The notes below the pieces were generated by a model. That model had not been told where the DNA came from, did not search any database, and worked only from the letters and a program-made list of their open reading frames with translations. A DNA stretch of 34,038 bases from an uncultured Methylophilaceae bacterium (GTDB lineage Bacteria > Pseudomonadota > Gammaproteobacteria > Burkholderiales > Methylophilaceae). Location: contig CAINIH010000092.1 in NCBI GenBank assembly GCA_903849185.1, positions 1 through 34,038 of the forward strand, given 5' to 3'. The position numbers and the translations under genes are program-made. Position 1 is the first letter of the stretch. The number at the start of each line of letters is the position of its first letter. Positions 8,163-18,233 of this stretch are shown piece after piece.

Positions 8163-8435
8163 ATGACAGAATTATTTTTTAATTTAATGCATAGTAACTT
8201 CGTGAACAAACTTACAAAAATTGATAACACTTTTGGTGCTGTATTAAGAAAAAAAAGAATTTCTAAGAAGCTCACCCAAGAAGCACTTTCAATTGAATCC
8301 AGTCTTTCACGAGCTTATATCAGTGAATTAGAAATGGGTCGCAAGGACCCAAGTCTCTATACGATATTTAAATTAGCTTCTGCTTTAAAAATCAAACCTT
8401 CCACAATCATCGACGAAGTCGAACGTCAGATTTAA
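8163..8435 (+). CDS. XRE-family HTH transcriptional regulator
   Basis: FGAVLRKKRISKKLTQEALSIESSLSRAYISELEMGRKDPSLYTIFKLASALKIKPSTII is a canonical XRE HTH. Upstream part of the track ORF (7998-8162) is probably untranslated; start may be 8163 or 8187. Confidence 0.85.
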   Translation: MTELFFNLMHSNFVNKLTKIDNTFGAVLRKKRISKKLTQEALSIESSLSRAYISELEMGRKDPSLYTIFKLASALKIKPSTIIDEVERQI

Positions 8436-8442
8436 TCTTAAA

Positions 8443-8703
8443 TTACTGAGGTGGTGCTGCAGGCGCCTTTCTGCCTGGCGCTGCTGGTGGTGTATAGCCA
8501 GCGATGCGACACTGAATACCTTCAATAAGCTTACCTTTTGCGCCATGTTGAATGATGGTACATGTCTGAATAAGATTCTTACTTTGTAATTCAGAAATCG
8601 TTTTTCTTAATTCTTTTAAATCAATGCCTGTGTCTTTGACGATTTCATAATCAATCTTTTGTCCGTGTTTTTGTAAATATTTTAATACCACTTCTTTTGT
8701 CAT
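8443..8703 (-). CDS. Small winged-helix-like DNA-binding protein, function unknown
   Basis: 86 aa; VVLKYLQKHGQKIDYEIVKDTGIDLKELRKTISELQSKNLI pattern consistent with a wHTH; Pro/Ala-rich tail. Confidence 0.55.
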   Translation of the reverse strand: MTKEVVLKYLQKHGQKIDYEIVKDTGIDLKELRKTISELQSKNLIQTCTIIQHGAKGKLIEGIQCRIAGYTPPAAPGRKAPAAPPQ

Positions 8704-8728
8704 GTTGTTACCTTCCTTTTACTAAATT

Positions 8729-8805
8729 TGGTGGGCCCACCTGGACTCGAACCAGGGACCAAAGGATTATGAGTCCTCTGCTCTAACCAACTGAGCTATA
8801 GGCCC
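8729..8805 (-). tRNA. tRNA with CAU anticodon, probably tRNA-Ile2 (lysidine-modified), CCA encoded
   Basis: Reverse complement GGGCCTATAGCTCAGTTGGTTAGAGCAGAGGACTCATAATCCTTTGGTCCCTGGTTCGAGTCCAGGTGGGCCCACCA folds as a cloverleaf. C4-G69/C5-G68 acceptor pairs favour Ile2 over elongator Met. Confidence 0.93.
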
Positions 8806-8819
8806 TCTGATAGATTGGT

Positions 8820-10760
8820 TTATTCTTTTCCGTTTTCTAAGAAGCTACGTAATCTTTCTGAGCGTGTTGGATGTCTTAATTTTCTTAACGCTTTCGCTTC
8901 AATTTGTCGAATACGTTCGCGTGTTACATCAAACTGTTTACCTACCTCTTCTAAAGTATGGTCAGTATTCATTTCAATACCAAAACGCATACGCAATACT
9001 TTTGCTTCACGCGGTGTAAGAGACTCTAATATTTCTGCGGTCACATCACGAAGAGATCCATACACAGCCGCATCAATCGGTGTCAATGTCGCTGCATCTT
9101 CAATAAAGTCGCCAAGATGAGAATCTTCATCATCACCAATCGGTGTCTCCATTGAAATAGGCTCTTTAGAAATTTTTAAAATCTTACGAATCTTGTCTTC
9201 CGGCATTTCCATTTTTTCAGCGAGTACAGATGGATCAGGCTCAGCTCCCGTCGATTGTAAAATTTGTCGTGAAATACGATTCATCTTATTGATCGTTTCA
9301 ATCATATGCACCGGAATACGAATGGTTCTTGCTTGGTCAGCAATCGAACGTGTAATCGCCTGACGAATCCACCAAGTCGCATATGTTGAAAATTTATATC
9401 CGCGACGATATTCAAATTTATCCACCGCTTTCATCAAGCCAATATTGCCTTCTTGAATCAGATCCAAGAACTGAAGACCGCGGTTGGTATATTTTTTAGC
9501 AATTGAAATCACAAGACGTAAGTTAGCTTCGATCATTTCGCGTTTAGCACGACGTGCTCTGGCTTCACCTGTCGTCATTTGCTTATTAATTTCTTTTAAA
9601 TCTTTAATCGATAAGCCCGCTTCTTTTTCAATCGCAATCAATTGGTCTTGCTGATCCACGATCGAATGTTTAAAACGTTCTAATTTTGCGTTGTAAGGCT
9701 TATCTTGTTTAAGTTCAGCGACTAACCAATCAAGGTTAGTTTCGTTACCTGGGAAGCTCTTAATAAAATGTGTGCGAGGCATACCTGATTTCTCAACACA
9801 GAAGTCCATCAATTTTCTTTCGTGCGTACGAATTTGATTCACACGATTTCTCACAGAATCACAAAGGGCTTCAACTTGTTTTGCTGAGAATCTAAATTCC
9901 ATCAATTCTTTTAAAACAGATTCATGCAGTTTTTTATACGCAGGATCATCAATGCCTTTTTTAAGACGAATGTCATTCATCTTCTGATTGGTTTTTCGAA
10001 TGGCAGCAAAACGTGTTAATACTTCTTCACGTAATTTTGCGAGCGCTTCAGCAGAGATTGCAGCAGCTTTAGCGCCATCTGCATCATCGTCTTCTTCGTC
10101 ATCAATCTCTTCTTCAACTTCTTCTTCAGGTTCAGGAGCCACAATCGGCGCTTCCACTTCCACATCGATTAAGCCATCCACAACTTCGTCGACACTTAAT
10201 TCATTCGATTCAACTTTGTCTACCATTGCAAGCAATTCAGTAATCGTTGTAGGACATGCAGCAATGGCTTGCACCATATGTTTTAAGCCGTCTTCAATAC
10301 GTTTTGCAATTTCGATTTCGCCTTCGCGCGTCAATAGATCGACGGTTCCCATTTCACGCATATACATACGTACAGGATCTGTTGTTCTACCAAATTCTGA
10401 ATCTACGGTCGCTAGTGCTTGTTCAGCTTCTTCAGCCGCTTCTTCATCGGTTACAGGTGGGGGCACATCGGCCATAAGAAGGGCTTCTGCATCAGGAGCT
10501 TGTTCATAAACCATGATCCCCATATCGTTGATCATGCTGACAATGCCTTCGATTTGTTCTGACTCTTGAATTTCGTCAGGTAAGTGATCGTTAATTTCAG
10601 CGTATGTAAGATAGCCTCGCTCTTTACCAAGAACGATTAAAGACTTAAGACGGGTGCGTCGCTCTTCGACATCTTTAGGATTTGCGTCATTCGCATTTCC
10701 ATAGAAATCTTTCATTTTGGGGTTCTTTTTTTGCGACGGGTCTTTTTTTGGTCTGGCCAT
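8820..10760 (-). CDS. rpoD: RNA polymerase primary sigma factor (sigma-70)
   Basis: Region 2 [56 protein letters not shown]; region 4 [51 protein letters not shown]. Confidence 0.98.
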   Translation of the reverse strand: MARPKKDPSQKKNPKMKDFYGNANDANPKDVEERRTRLKSLIVLGKERGYLTYAEINDHLPDEIQESEQIEGIVSMINDMGIMVYEQAPDAEALLMADVPPPVTDEEAAEEAEQALATVDSEFGRTTDPVRMYMREMGTVDLLTREGEIEIAKRIEDGLKHMVQAIAACPTTITELLAMVDKVESNELSVDEVVDGLIDVEVEAPIVAPEPEEEVEEEIDDEEDDDADGAKAAAISAEALAKLREEVLTRFAAIRKTNQKMNDIRLKKGIDDPAYKKLHESVLKELMEFRFSAKQVEALCDSVRNRVNQIRTHERKLMDFCVEKSGMPRTHFIKSFPGNETNLDWLVAELKQDKPYNAKLERFKHSIVDQQDQLIAIEKEAGLSIKDLKEINKQMTTGEARARRAKREMIEANLRLVISIAKKYTNRGLQFLDLIQEGNIGLMKAVDKFEYRRGYKFSTYATWWIRQAITRSIADQARTIRIPVHMIETINKMNRISRQILQSTGAEPDPSVLAEKMEMPEDKIRKILKISKEPISMETPIGDDEDSHLGDFIEDAATLTPIDAAVYGSLRDVTAEILESLTPREAKVLRMRFGIEMNTDHTLEEVGKQFDVTRERIRQIEAKALRKLRHPTRSERLRSFLENGKE

Positions 10761-10837
10761 GCTCTACCTCTTCTTATTAGGGCTTATTTTGCCTTATAAA
10801 TCAACAAAATATAAATAAACGCGTAACCTTTAAGTGT

Positions 10838-10858
10838 ACCAAAAAGGGTCTTTTTGGT
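10838..10858 (-). other. Hairpin between dnaG and rpoD
   Basis: ACCAAAAAG-GGT-CTTTTTGGT, perfect 9-bp arms, 12 nt after the dnaG stop; no clear U-tract on the minus strand. Confidence 0.5.
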
Positions 10859-10869
10859 CAATGAAAGGC

Positions 10870-12621
10870 TTAAGTTCTAGGGGGTGTTTTGAGTCTTTGG
10901 GTGAGGGTTTTAAGGTGCTCTTTTTCTTCCTCAGTTAAGCTACTTAAAGGCTTATCCTTTAGAGCACTAAAATGGGCTTTGGTTTTAGACGCTTTTCCTT
11001 GCTCTAGCAATGCCTTCCTCGCTCCCTCAATTTCAGACTCAAAATGGATTTGATCATCAAAATGAGTCAATTCTTCATGCACCAAATCCATAATGGCGCT
11101 ATCCACTTGTGACTTTAGACCATGAAGGATGGAAGAAGGTTTCGATTCGGGCTGGTTTAAAGTAAGTGCCAAAACTTTTTTAAGTAAATCATCTTCAAAA
11201 CTATCGCTTTGAGCCAAAGCCAAATCTTCGGTAATGGCAAGCTGAGGTTTTAAAATAAGAAGCAAAATAAATTTACGTTTAACTGAGGAAGGAAGTTTTC
11301 CCTTCGTTTTGATATTGGTTTTATTAGTTTGCATTTGAGGCTGAGCAACATGAAGCAGTTGATCCATTTCTTTGTCATTCAAATGCAGTAATTCTGCAAA
11401 ACGTTTCCGTAACAGTAAGCTTAATTTAGGTGCAGTAATTTCTTTTAAGATAGGTTCAGCTTCGTTGAGAAATTTCACCTTATCTTCTTGCGTGGCTAAA
11501 TGATTTTTTTCAGTTAAATGTTGCACTAAATATTGTGACAAAGGCATCGCGTCATGCATCATCGATTCAAAAGCTTCTTTACTGTGCGCTCTAATAAAAC
11601 TATCCGGATCATGCTCTTCAGGTAAAAATAAGAATTTCAAAACGACTTTATCGTTCAAACTTGGAAGTGCATTCATCATGGCACGCCACGCTGCAGCTTT
11701 ACCTGCATTATCGCCATCAAAACAAAAAATAATCGTATCGGTTTGACGCATCAATTTTTTAATATGAAATGCAGACGTCGCCGTACCTAATGTTGCAACC
11801 GCATTCATCACACCAAATTGTGCGAGACCCACAACATCCATATAGCCTTCCACAACAAGCACACAACCTTTTTCACGAATAGATCGACGCGCTGCAAAAA
11901 GACCGTAGAGCTCTTGGCTCTTTTGAAAGAGTGGGGTTTCAGGTGAGTTGTAATATTTAGGTGTATCTTCAGGATTAATCACACGCCCCCCGAAGCCAAT
12001 AATTTCACCCTTCATATTGTGAATGGGGAACATGATGCGATCACGAAAACGATCGTAGCGCTTACCTTGATCATTCTTTAAAACAAGGCCTGCGATATTA
12101 AGTGCTTCGTCATCATATTTTTTAAATACGTTTTCTAAATTTTGCCAACCTTCAGGTGCGTAACCTAATTGAAATGTTTTAGCGATTTGTCCTGTGAGTC
12201 CACGTTTTTTTAAATACTCAATCGCGCGTTCTGATTTTTTCAAAGCACTTTGATAATACTGAGAAGCCATTTGTAATGCCTCACCTAAAGCTAAATTTTT
12301 TTCTTTCGCTTCAGGTGAAATTTTTTGTGTGTCTTGGGGAACGGTTAAGCCCACGGATTTAGCAAGATCTTCCACCGCATCCACAAAGCTCATACCTTGA
12401 TATTCAATGAGAAAACTTAAAGCGGAGCCATGCGCACCACAACCAAAGCAGTGATAAAACTGCTTGGAAGGGCTTACCGTAAATGAAGGTGACTTCTCTT
12501 GATGGAAAGGACAGCAAGCGACATAGTTACTACCTGCTTTTTTTAAAGGCACACTTTTATCGATGACATCGATGACATCGACACGATTTAAAAGTTCCTG
12601 AATGAATGACTCTGGAATCAT
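10870..12621 (-). CDS. dnaG: DNA primase
   Basis: Zinc finger CCPFHQEKSPSFTVSPSKQFYHCFGCGAHGSAL; TOPRIM VLVVEGYMDVVGLAQFGVMNAVATLGTA. Confidence 0.97.
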   Translation of the reverse strand: MIPESFIQELLNRVDVIDVIDKSVPLKKAGSNYVACCPFHQEKSPSFTVSPSKQFYHCFGCGAHGSALSFLIEYQGMSFVDAVEDLAKSVGLTVPQDTQKISPEAKEKNLALGEALQMASQYYQSALKKSERAIEYLKKRGLTGQIAKTFQLGYAPEGWQNLENVFKKYDDEALNIAGLVLKNDQGKRYDRFRDRIMFPIHNMKGEIIGFGGRVINPEDTPKYYNSPETPLFQKSQELYGLFAARRSIREKGCVLVVEGYMDVVGLAQFGVMNAVATLGTATSAFHIKKLMRQTDTIIFCFDGDNAGKAAAWRAMMNALPSLNDKVVLKFLFLPEEHDPDSFIRAHSKEAFESMMHDAMPLSQYLVQHLTEKNHLATQEDKVKFLNEAEPILKEITAPKLSLLLRKRFAELLHLNDKEMDQLLHVAQPQMQTNKTNIKTKGKLPSSVKRKFILLLILKPQLAITEDLALAQSDSFEDDLLKKVLALTLNQPESKPSSILHGLKSQVDSAIMDLVHEELTHFDDQIHFESEIEGARKALLEQGKASKTKAHFSALKDKPLSSLTEEEKEHLKTLTQRLKTPPRT

Positions 12622-12645
12622 ATGCGTTTAATCATAGCTTAAAAA

Positions 12646-12667
12646 TAAAAAGGAGCCTTAAGCTCCC
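12646..12667 (-). terminator. Putative intrinsic terminator/attenuator between yqeY and dnaG
   Basis: Minus strand GGAGC-TTAAG-GCTCC-TTTTTATTTTT, after the yqeY stop and upstream of dnaG. Confidence 0.6.
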
Positions 12668-12699
12668 TCATCATTTTTTTAATTTTTTATATTGAATTT

Positions 12700-13143
12700 T
12701 TAACCGAGCTTTTGTTTGATCAGCGCTGACAATTTACCCATATCTGCACGACCCACCACTTGAGGTTTAACGATCGCCATCACTTGACCCATCTCTTTAA
12801 TGCTTGTCGCATTCGCGGCTTTAATTGCGGCATCTAGAATGGCACTGACTTCTTCATCACTTAAGGCTTGCGGGAGGTAGCTTTGTAAAATCACTACTTC
12901 AGCTTTTTCAGCATCCGCTAAATCTTGTCTTGCTGCCGATTCATAAGCCTCAATGGAATCACGACGTTGTTTTAACATTTTTTCAATGACAGCCATCACA
13001 TCTTGATCCGTCAGCTCAATACGCTCATCGACTTCACGTTGTTTAATAGCGGATTGAAGAAGTCTAATCGTGCCAAGACGAACAACGTCTTTAGCGCGCA
13101 TAGCTTCTTTCATGTCCTCAGTAATTTTTACTTTTAAGGACAT
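12700..13143 (-). CDS. yqeY: GatB/YqeY domain protein
   Basis: LKVKITEDMKEAMRAKDVVRLGTIRLLQSAIKQREVDER...GRADMGKLSALIKQKL. Confidence 0.93.
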   Translation of the reverse strand: MSLKVKITEDMKEAMRAKDVVRLGTIRLLQSAIKQREVDERIELTDQDVMAVIEKMLKQRRDSIEAYESAARQDLADAEKAEVVILQSYLPQALSDEEVSAILDAAIKAANATSIKEMGQVMAIVKPQVVGRADMGKLSALIKQKLG

Positions 13144-13152
13144 CTTAAAAAA

Positions 13153-13365
13153 TTAGAATAATTTTGGGGGGAGCATTTGATTGCGAAGACGACGGTACTG
13201 ACGTTTCACTGCAGCAGCAGCTTTACGTTTACGTTCCCATGTTGGCTTCTCATAGAACTCACGCGCACGTAAGTCGTTGATAAGACCGGTCTTCTCAATT
13301 AAGCGCTTGAAACGACGAAGTGCTACGTCGAATGGCTCGTTTTCTTTTACACGTACTGTTGACAT
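13153..13365 (-). CDS. rpsU: 30S ribosomal protein S21
   Basis: [52 protein letters not shown]. Confidence 0.97.
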   Translation of the reverse strand: MSTVRVKENEPFDVALRRFKRLIEKTGLINDLRAREFYEKPTWERKRKAAAAVKRQYRRLRNQMLPPKLF

Positions 13366-13485
13366 TAAACTCTCTTATTTTAAATAATGCGTTTTTTTAG
13401 TGTTTTTCCCAAATGGAATTTTGGAAAAGTCCGTTATTTTAATGCTAATCTATTCATTTATCAATCTTTTTTGAGCCTTAACCCC

Positions 13486-14484
13486 ATGTTGGTACTTGGT
13501 ATTGAAACCTCCTGTGACGAGACCGGATTAGCCCTTTTTGATCATGAAAAAGGTCTTTTAGACCATACCCTCCATTCTCAGGTCGACCTTCATGAGGCTT
13601 ATGGTGGGGTGGTTCCTGAATTGGCGTCTCGAGACCATATTAGACTTATTTTGCCTCTACTTGAGACTCTTTTTAAGAAAACGGGAGTTAAAAAAGAGGC
13701 GATTGATGCGATCGCCTATACTCAAGGGCCCGGTTTATCTGGAGCTTTGTTGGTCGGGAGCTCGCTTGCTGAAGCCTTAGCTCTTTCGCTTCAAATTCCT
13801 ACTATCCCGATCCACCATTTAGAAGGCCATCTATTAGCACCCTTATTGGAAAAATATGCTCCCACTTTTCCTTTTTTGGCGCTCCTTGTTTCAGGTGGTC
13901 ACACACAAATTATTCATGTGAAAAAAATGGGTCAATATGAAATCATTGGGGATACTTTAGATGATGCCGCAGGGGAAGCTTTTGATAAAACTGCGCAGTT
14001 GTTAGGTTTAGGTTATCCAGGCGGTTTAGCTTTATCTCTTTTAGCTGAAAAAGGTAAATCTCATTTTGATTTACCGAGGCCTCTTATTCACACCAAAGAT
14101 TTAAATTTTAGTTTTAGCGGGTTAAAAACAGCGGTGCTTCATCTCATTCGTGCACAAGAAAATTTAACGGATGAAATTAAAGCTGATGTCGCGTTTGCAT
14201 TTCAAGAAGCGATCACAGATGTCTTGGCTAAAAAATGTCTTCATGCGCTCAATCAAACCAATTTAAAACAACTGGTTGTATCAGGCGGTGTAGGCGCTAA
14301 TAAACAATTACGTCAAAAATTAAAAACTGAATTAACTCAAAAAAATTATGAGGTATTTTTTCCGCGCTTAGAATTTTGTACAGACAACGGAGCGATGATT
14401 GCTTTTGCTGGTGCAATGCGATTGGAAACTTCTTTGAAACGTGATCTTGGTTTTTCAGTGAAACCTAGATGGCAACTCGCGTAA
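13486..14484 (+). CDS. tsaD: tRNA N6-adenosine threonylcarbamoyltransferase
   Basis: [19 protein letters not shown]...[12 protein letters not shown]. Conserved N-terminus begins at Met 13486, so ORF track start 13387 is probably too long. Confidence 0.96.
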   Translation: MLVLGIETSCDETGLALFDHEKGLLDHTLHSQVDLHEAYGGVVPELASRDHIRLILPLLETLFKKTGVKKEAIDAIAYTQGPGLSGALLVGSSLAEALALSLQIPTIPIHHLEGHLLAPLLEKYAPTFPFLALLVSGGHTQIIHVKKMGQYEIIGDTLDDAAGEAFDKTAQLLGLGYPGGLALSLLAEKGKSHFDLPRPLIHTKDLNFSFSGLKTAVLHLIRAQENLTDEIKADVAFAFQEAITDVLAKKCLHALNQTNLKQLVVSGGVGANKQLRQKLKTELTQKNYEVFFPRLEFCTDNGAMIAFAGAMRLETSLKRDLGFSVKPRWQLA

Positions 14485-14487
14485 GAA

Positions 14488-15078
14488 TTATTTCTTATCT
14501 TTAAAGCCTGATTCAGTGCCATCAATTAAGCGTTTGATATTTTCCATATGACGCAGAATTAAAATGAGCGCGATCATGGATGAAGCAATCAATTCATAAA
14601 AATCGATGCCGTAAAAAAATCCAATCACAGGGGATAAGCTTCCTGCGATGATGGCGGCCAGCGATGAATAACGCCACATAAAAAATACACCGAGCCATAT
14701 TCCTAATACTGTAAGTCCCATGACCCACGAAAACATAAAGAGAATACCTGCGGCTGTAGCAACACCCTTGCCTCCTTTAAAGCCATAGTAAATTGGAAAT
14801 ACATGTCCTATGAGGGTTGCAATCGCAATAAGTCCTACCATCAGAGAAGATAATTCAAAGTATTGCGCTAAGCCTACTGTTAAAGCACCTTTTAAAGCAT
14901 CACCTAAAAGAGTTAATAAAGCCGCTAGTTTTTTTCCTGTACGTAAAACATTCGTCGCACCTGGATTTTTAGAGCCTATGGTTCGAGGATCAGGCAAAGA
15001 AAATATATAGCTCATTACAATGCCAAATGAAATAGCACCGATGAGATAACTAAAAAGAAGGTAAATCACGTTCATCAT
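14488..15078 (-). CDS. plsY: Glycerol-3-phosphate acyltransferase PlsY
   Basis: LIGAISFGIVMSYIF...DPRTIGSKNPGATNVLRTGKKLAALLTLLGDALKG...GHVFPIYYGFKGGKGVATAAG. Confidence 0.96.
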   Translation of the reverse strand: MMNVIYLLFSYLIGAISFGIVMSYIFSLPDPRTIGSKNPGATNVLRTGKKLAALLTLLGDALKGALTVGLAQYFELSSLMVGLIAIATLIGHVFPIYYGFKGGKGVATAAGILFMFSWVMGLTVLGIWLGVFFMWRYSSLAAIIAGSLSPVIGFFYGIDFYELIASSMIALILILRHMENIKRLIDGTESGFKDKK

Positions 15079-15130
15079 TTGAAAATCACTTTATAATGAA
15101 AGCTCTATTTTACAATTTTTTGAAGCACTC

Positions 15131-15493
15131 ATGACGGCCCCACTTATTTTTATAGAAGAGATGAAAATTGAAACGATTATCGGTGTCTCTGAATGGGAGC
15201 GCGCCTTGCCGCAAACGTTGCTTATTGATCTTGAAATGACTTTACCTAAAATGACTTCAGCGACTTCTGATTTAATTACAGATACCATCGATTATGCTGT
15301 TGTGAATGAACGAATTAAATCTATCTCATCAAATCACACGTTTAAATTATTAGAGCCTTTGGCGCACCTCATTATTGAAACACTAGAAAAAGAATTTAAA
15401 TCGCCTTGGATCAAACTTAAAATTTCAAAACCGCAAATCTTGCCGCAAGTAAAAGCGGTGGGTGTCATTTTCGAAAAAGGTATACGCCCTTAA
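15131..15493 (+). CDS. folB: Dihydroneopterin aldolase
   Basis: IFIEEMKIETIIGVSEWERALPQTLLIDLEM...DTIDYAVVNERI...FKLLEPLAHLIIETL. Confidence 0.93.
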   Translation: MTAPLIFIEEMKIETIIGVSEWERALPQTLLIDLEMTLPKMTSATSDLITDTIDYAVVNERIKSISSNHTFKLLEPLAHLIIETLEKEFKSPWIKLKISKPQILPQVKAVGVIFEKGIRP

Positions 15494-16416
15494 CCTCTGG
15501 GGTGATGTGTTTCGTGAAGCTTCTTCAAACGCTCACGTGCCACATGTGTATAAATTTGCGTCGTTGAAATATCTGCATGTCCTAATAACATTTGAACCAC
15601 ACGTAAATCTGCACCATGATTAAGTAAGTGTGTCGCAAAAGCATGCCGTAATACATGCGGCGATAATGTTTTTTGAATGCCTGCAATTAATGCATAGCGT
15701 TTAATTAAATGCCAAAATGATTGTCGCGTCATCAATTCTCCACGCTGTGTGACAAATAAATCATCTGATACTTTTTGATTAAGAATATGGGGCCTTGCTT
15801 CTTTTAAATAACGATCTATCCATTCAACAGCGACTTCACCCATAGGGACTAATCTTGTTTTACTCCCCTTACCTGTCACACGAATCACACCATCAGCAAG
15901 ACTCACCTCAGTCACTCTTAAACTAATGAGTTCGGTCACACGCAATCCACATGCATAAAGAAGTTCTAACATCGCGCGATCGCGCAACCCTAAAGATGTT
16001 TCAATCTCAGGGGCTTTTAAAAGAGATTCGACTTCAGTTTCATTTAAACTTTTAGGAAGTGATTTTGGTAATTTCGGGGCTTCAATATGGAGCGTGGGAT
16101 CTTCTTCAATATGACGTTCACGTAAGTGATAACGGTAGAAACGTCGAAGTGTTGCGATTAATCTTGAAATACTTCTCGCTTTTACATGACTGAATTTATT
16201 CGCAAGATAACCTTGAATATCGCTTTCTCTAACTTCTAATAATATTTTTTTAAACTCGCGATTTAAAAATTCTGAGAATTGCATTAAATCAAAACGATAA
16301 CTCTCTAGCGTATTTTTGGCTAAACCATCCTCAAGCCATAAGTGATCAATAAATTGATCGATGACTTTTTTTTCGTCATCAGAAATGACAATGGGATCTC
16401 GTGTTTTCTTCACCAT
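15490..16416 (-). CDS. xerD: Site-specific tyrosine recombinase XerD
   Basis: FIDHLWLEDGLAKNTLESYRFDL...LYACGLRVTELISL...SPHVLRHAFATHLLNHGADLRVVQMLLGHADISTTQIYTHV. Confidence 0.94.
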   Translation of the reverse strand: MVKKTRDPIVISDDEKKVIDQFIDHLWLEDGLAKNTLESYRFDLMQFSEFLNREFKKILLEVRESDIQGYLANKFSHVKARSISRLIATLRRFYRYHLRERHIEEDPTLHIEAPKLPKSLPKSLNETEVESLLKAPEIETSLGLRDRAMLELLYACGLRVTELISLRVTEVSLADGVIRVTGKGSKTRLVPMGEVAVEWIDRYLKEARPHILNQKVSDDLFVTQRGELMTRQSFWHLIKRYALIAGIQKTLSPHVLRHAFATHLLNHGADLRVVQMLLGHADISTTQIYTHVARERLKKLHETHHPRG

Positions 16417-16437
16417 ACAAAAAGATTAACACAAATA

Positions 16438-16465
16438 AAAAAGCCCCGCTTTAACGGGGCTTTTT
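16438..16465 (-). terminator. Intrinsic terminator after rplS
   Basis: AAAAAGCCCCG-CTTTAA-CGGGGCTTTTT, strong GC stem flanked by A/T tracts, between the rplS stop and xerD start. Confidence 0.9.
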
Positions 16466-16468
16466 AAA

Positions 16469-16915
16469 TTACTCAGCTGCCTTATCGGGAGCTGCTTCAG
16501 GCGCTGACGCCTTAGGCGTTTCTGTTTTTGGAATGTCTTGAATAATTTCTTTTTCACGCGCATCTAATTTTTCACGGATACGTGCAGATTTACCTGAGCG
16601 TTCACGTAAGTAATAAAGTTTTGCACGACGCACATCACCGCGACGTTTTAATTCGATTGATGCGATTAATGGAGAATAAGTTTGGAATGTACGCTCAACA
16701 CCTTCACCAGATGAAATCTTACGCACAGTGAATGCTGAATTGAGGCCGCGATTTCTTTTTGAAATCACAACACCTTCGTAAAGCTGCACACGCTTTCTTG
16801 TACCTTCGACCACGTTTACACCCACTACAACTGTGTCGCCTGGTGCAAAGTTAGGGATGGTTTTACCTAGACGAGCAATTTCTTCTTGCTCTAATAATTG
16901 AATAATATCTGCCAT
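16469..16915 (-). CDS. rplS: 50S ribosomal protein L19
   Basis: [60 protein letters not shown]; Ala/Pro-rich C-terminal tail. Confidence 0.97.
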   Translation of the reverse strand: MADIIQLLEQEEIARLGKTIPNFAPGDTVVVGVNVVEGTRKRVQLYEGVVISKRNRGLNSAFTVRKISSGEGVERTFQTYSPLIASIELKRRGDVRRAKLYYLRERSGKSARIREKLDAREKEIIQDIPKTETPKASAPEAAPDKAAE

Positions 16916-16931
16916 AATCCGTTCCTTTTAG

Positions 16932-17699
16932 TTATATAGAGTCTTGTTCCTGCTTATCTATTTCTTCAAGCAGCCGAGTCTCTTCTTTAGTCAACAGCCT
17001 TGCGGCCAACAAATCAGGTCGTCTGACCTTGGTTAACGCTAACGATTGCTGTAATCGCCAGGCGCTAATTCTAGCATGGTTACCCGATAATAATACATCC
17101 GGCACCTTAGATCCTTCATACACTTCCGGTCTCGTATAGTGAGGGCAATCAAGTAAGCCATTCACAAACGAATCCTCAATGGCCGAATTATCATCTCCTA
17201 ACACCCCTGGTAGTTGCCTAATAATCGCATCCATCACCACCATGGTAGGTAATTCCCCGCCACTTAATACGTAGTCGCCAATTGAAATTTCTTCATCGAT
17301 ACTACTTTCAATCAGCCTCTCATCCACTCCTTCATAACGACTCGCTAAAAAAATGAGTCCTGAAGCTTTTGACAGTTCCATTACTTTTTGATGTGTGAGT
17401 GGCAATCCTCTTGGGGATAAATGAATCACTCTTACATCTTGAATGCCTTTATTCATTTGCGCTTTTCTAGCGGCATCAATGGCCTTCTTCAAAGGCTCAA
17501 TCATCATCAGCATGCCTGGGCCGCCGCCATAAGGCCTATCATCTACTGTGCGATGTGCATCACTTGTAAAATCTCTTGGATTCCATAACGTTAAATCTAC
17601 AAACGCTTCATGAAATGCACGAGATGTAATACCAAAATCCTTTAATGCTTGAAACATCTCAGGAAAAAGTGTCACCACATCAAAAGACAAAGATTTCAT
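16932..17699 (-). CDS. trmD: tRNA (guanine-N1)-methyltransferase
   Basis: [23 protein letters not shown]...[17 protein letters not shown]...[29 protein letters not shown]. Confidence 0.97.
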   Translation of the reverse strand: MKSLSFDVVTLFPEMFQALKDFGITSRAFHEAFVDLTLWNPRDFTSDAHRTVDDRPYGGGPGMLMMIEPLKKAIDAARKAQMNKGIQDVRVIHLSPRGLPLTHQKVMELSKASGLIFLASRYEGVDERLIESSIDEEISIGDYVLSGGELPTMVVMDAIIRQLPGVLGDDNSAIEDSFVNGLLDCPHYTRPEVYEGSKVPDVLLSGNHARISAWRLQQSLALTKVRRPDLLAARLLTKEETRLLEEIDKQEQDSI

Positions 17700-18218
17700 T
17701 TAAAAATCTTTATCCCAGTCGACTTCAATTTCTTTTTTTGCCATATCCACATTTAAAATCACATGCGGAATAAAGGGGATTAAATACTCTTTGTCACCCT
17801 TTACGACTAAGACATCGTTCGCTCCCGTTTCCAGAAATGTTTGAACGACACCTAAATGTTCTTTCTGTTGATTGATGACTTTATGTCCCATCAAATCATT
17901 CCAGTAATATTCGCCTTTTTCTAAAGCAGGCAATTCATCTTTGGGTATTAAAATCGTTTTATTCTTTAACCCGAATGCTGCATCTCGATCATCAATATTC
18001 ACTAACTTAGCGACAATACTATTGCCATGTATTTTTGATGTTTCGATTGGGTAACTTATCGATGATTTTTCATCTCCAATAAGCCACTCTTTTTTATTCA
18101 GAAGTTGATGGATATCTACCGTGAAGGGCTGAATCTTAATCCAACCTTTGACACCATATGGCCCACTGATGCGTGCCATGATAAATTTTTCTATCTCACT
18201 CATATCACTTGTATTCAC
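17700..18218 (-). CDS. rimM: Ribosome maturation factor RimM
   Basis: MARISGPYGVKGWIKIQPFT...ALEKGEYYWNDLMGHKV...PFIPHVILNVD; located between rpsP and trmD. Confidence 0.94.
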   Translation of the reverse strand: MNTSDMSEIEKFIMARISGPYGVKGWIKIQPFTVDIHQLLNKKEWLIGDEKSSISYPIETSKIHGNSIVAKLVNIDDRDAAFGLKNKTILIPKDELPALEKGEYYWNDLMGHKVINQQKEHLGVVQTFLETGANDVLVVKGDKEYLIPFIPHVILNVDMAKKEIEVDWDKDF

Positions 18219-18233
18219 AAGTGAATCAAAACA

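Noticed and set aside
8815-9120. Plus-strand 101-aa ORF antisense to rpoD region 4
   Set aside because: Fully inside a strong rpoD coding frame; no homology recognised.
9988-10509. Plus-strand 173-aa Ser-rich ORF antisense to rpoD
   Set aside because: Produced by reverse reading of the acidic, Glu/Asp-rich spacer of RpoD; low complexity and no recognisable domain.
15490-16416. Tyrosine recombinase as a possible mobile-element integrase
   Set aside because: Sequence and size match housekeeping XerD; no att-like repeats or cargo genes nearby.
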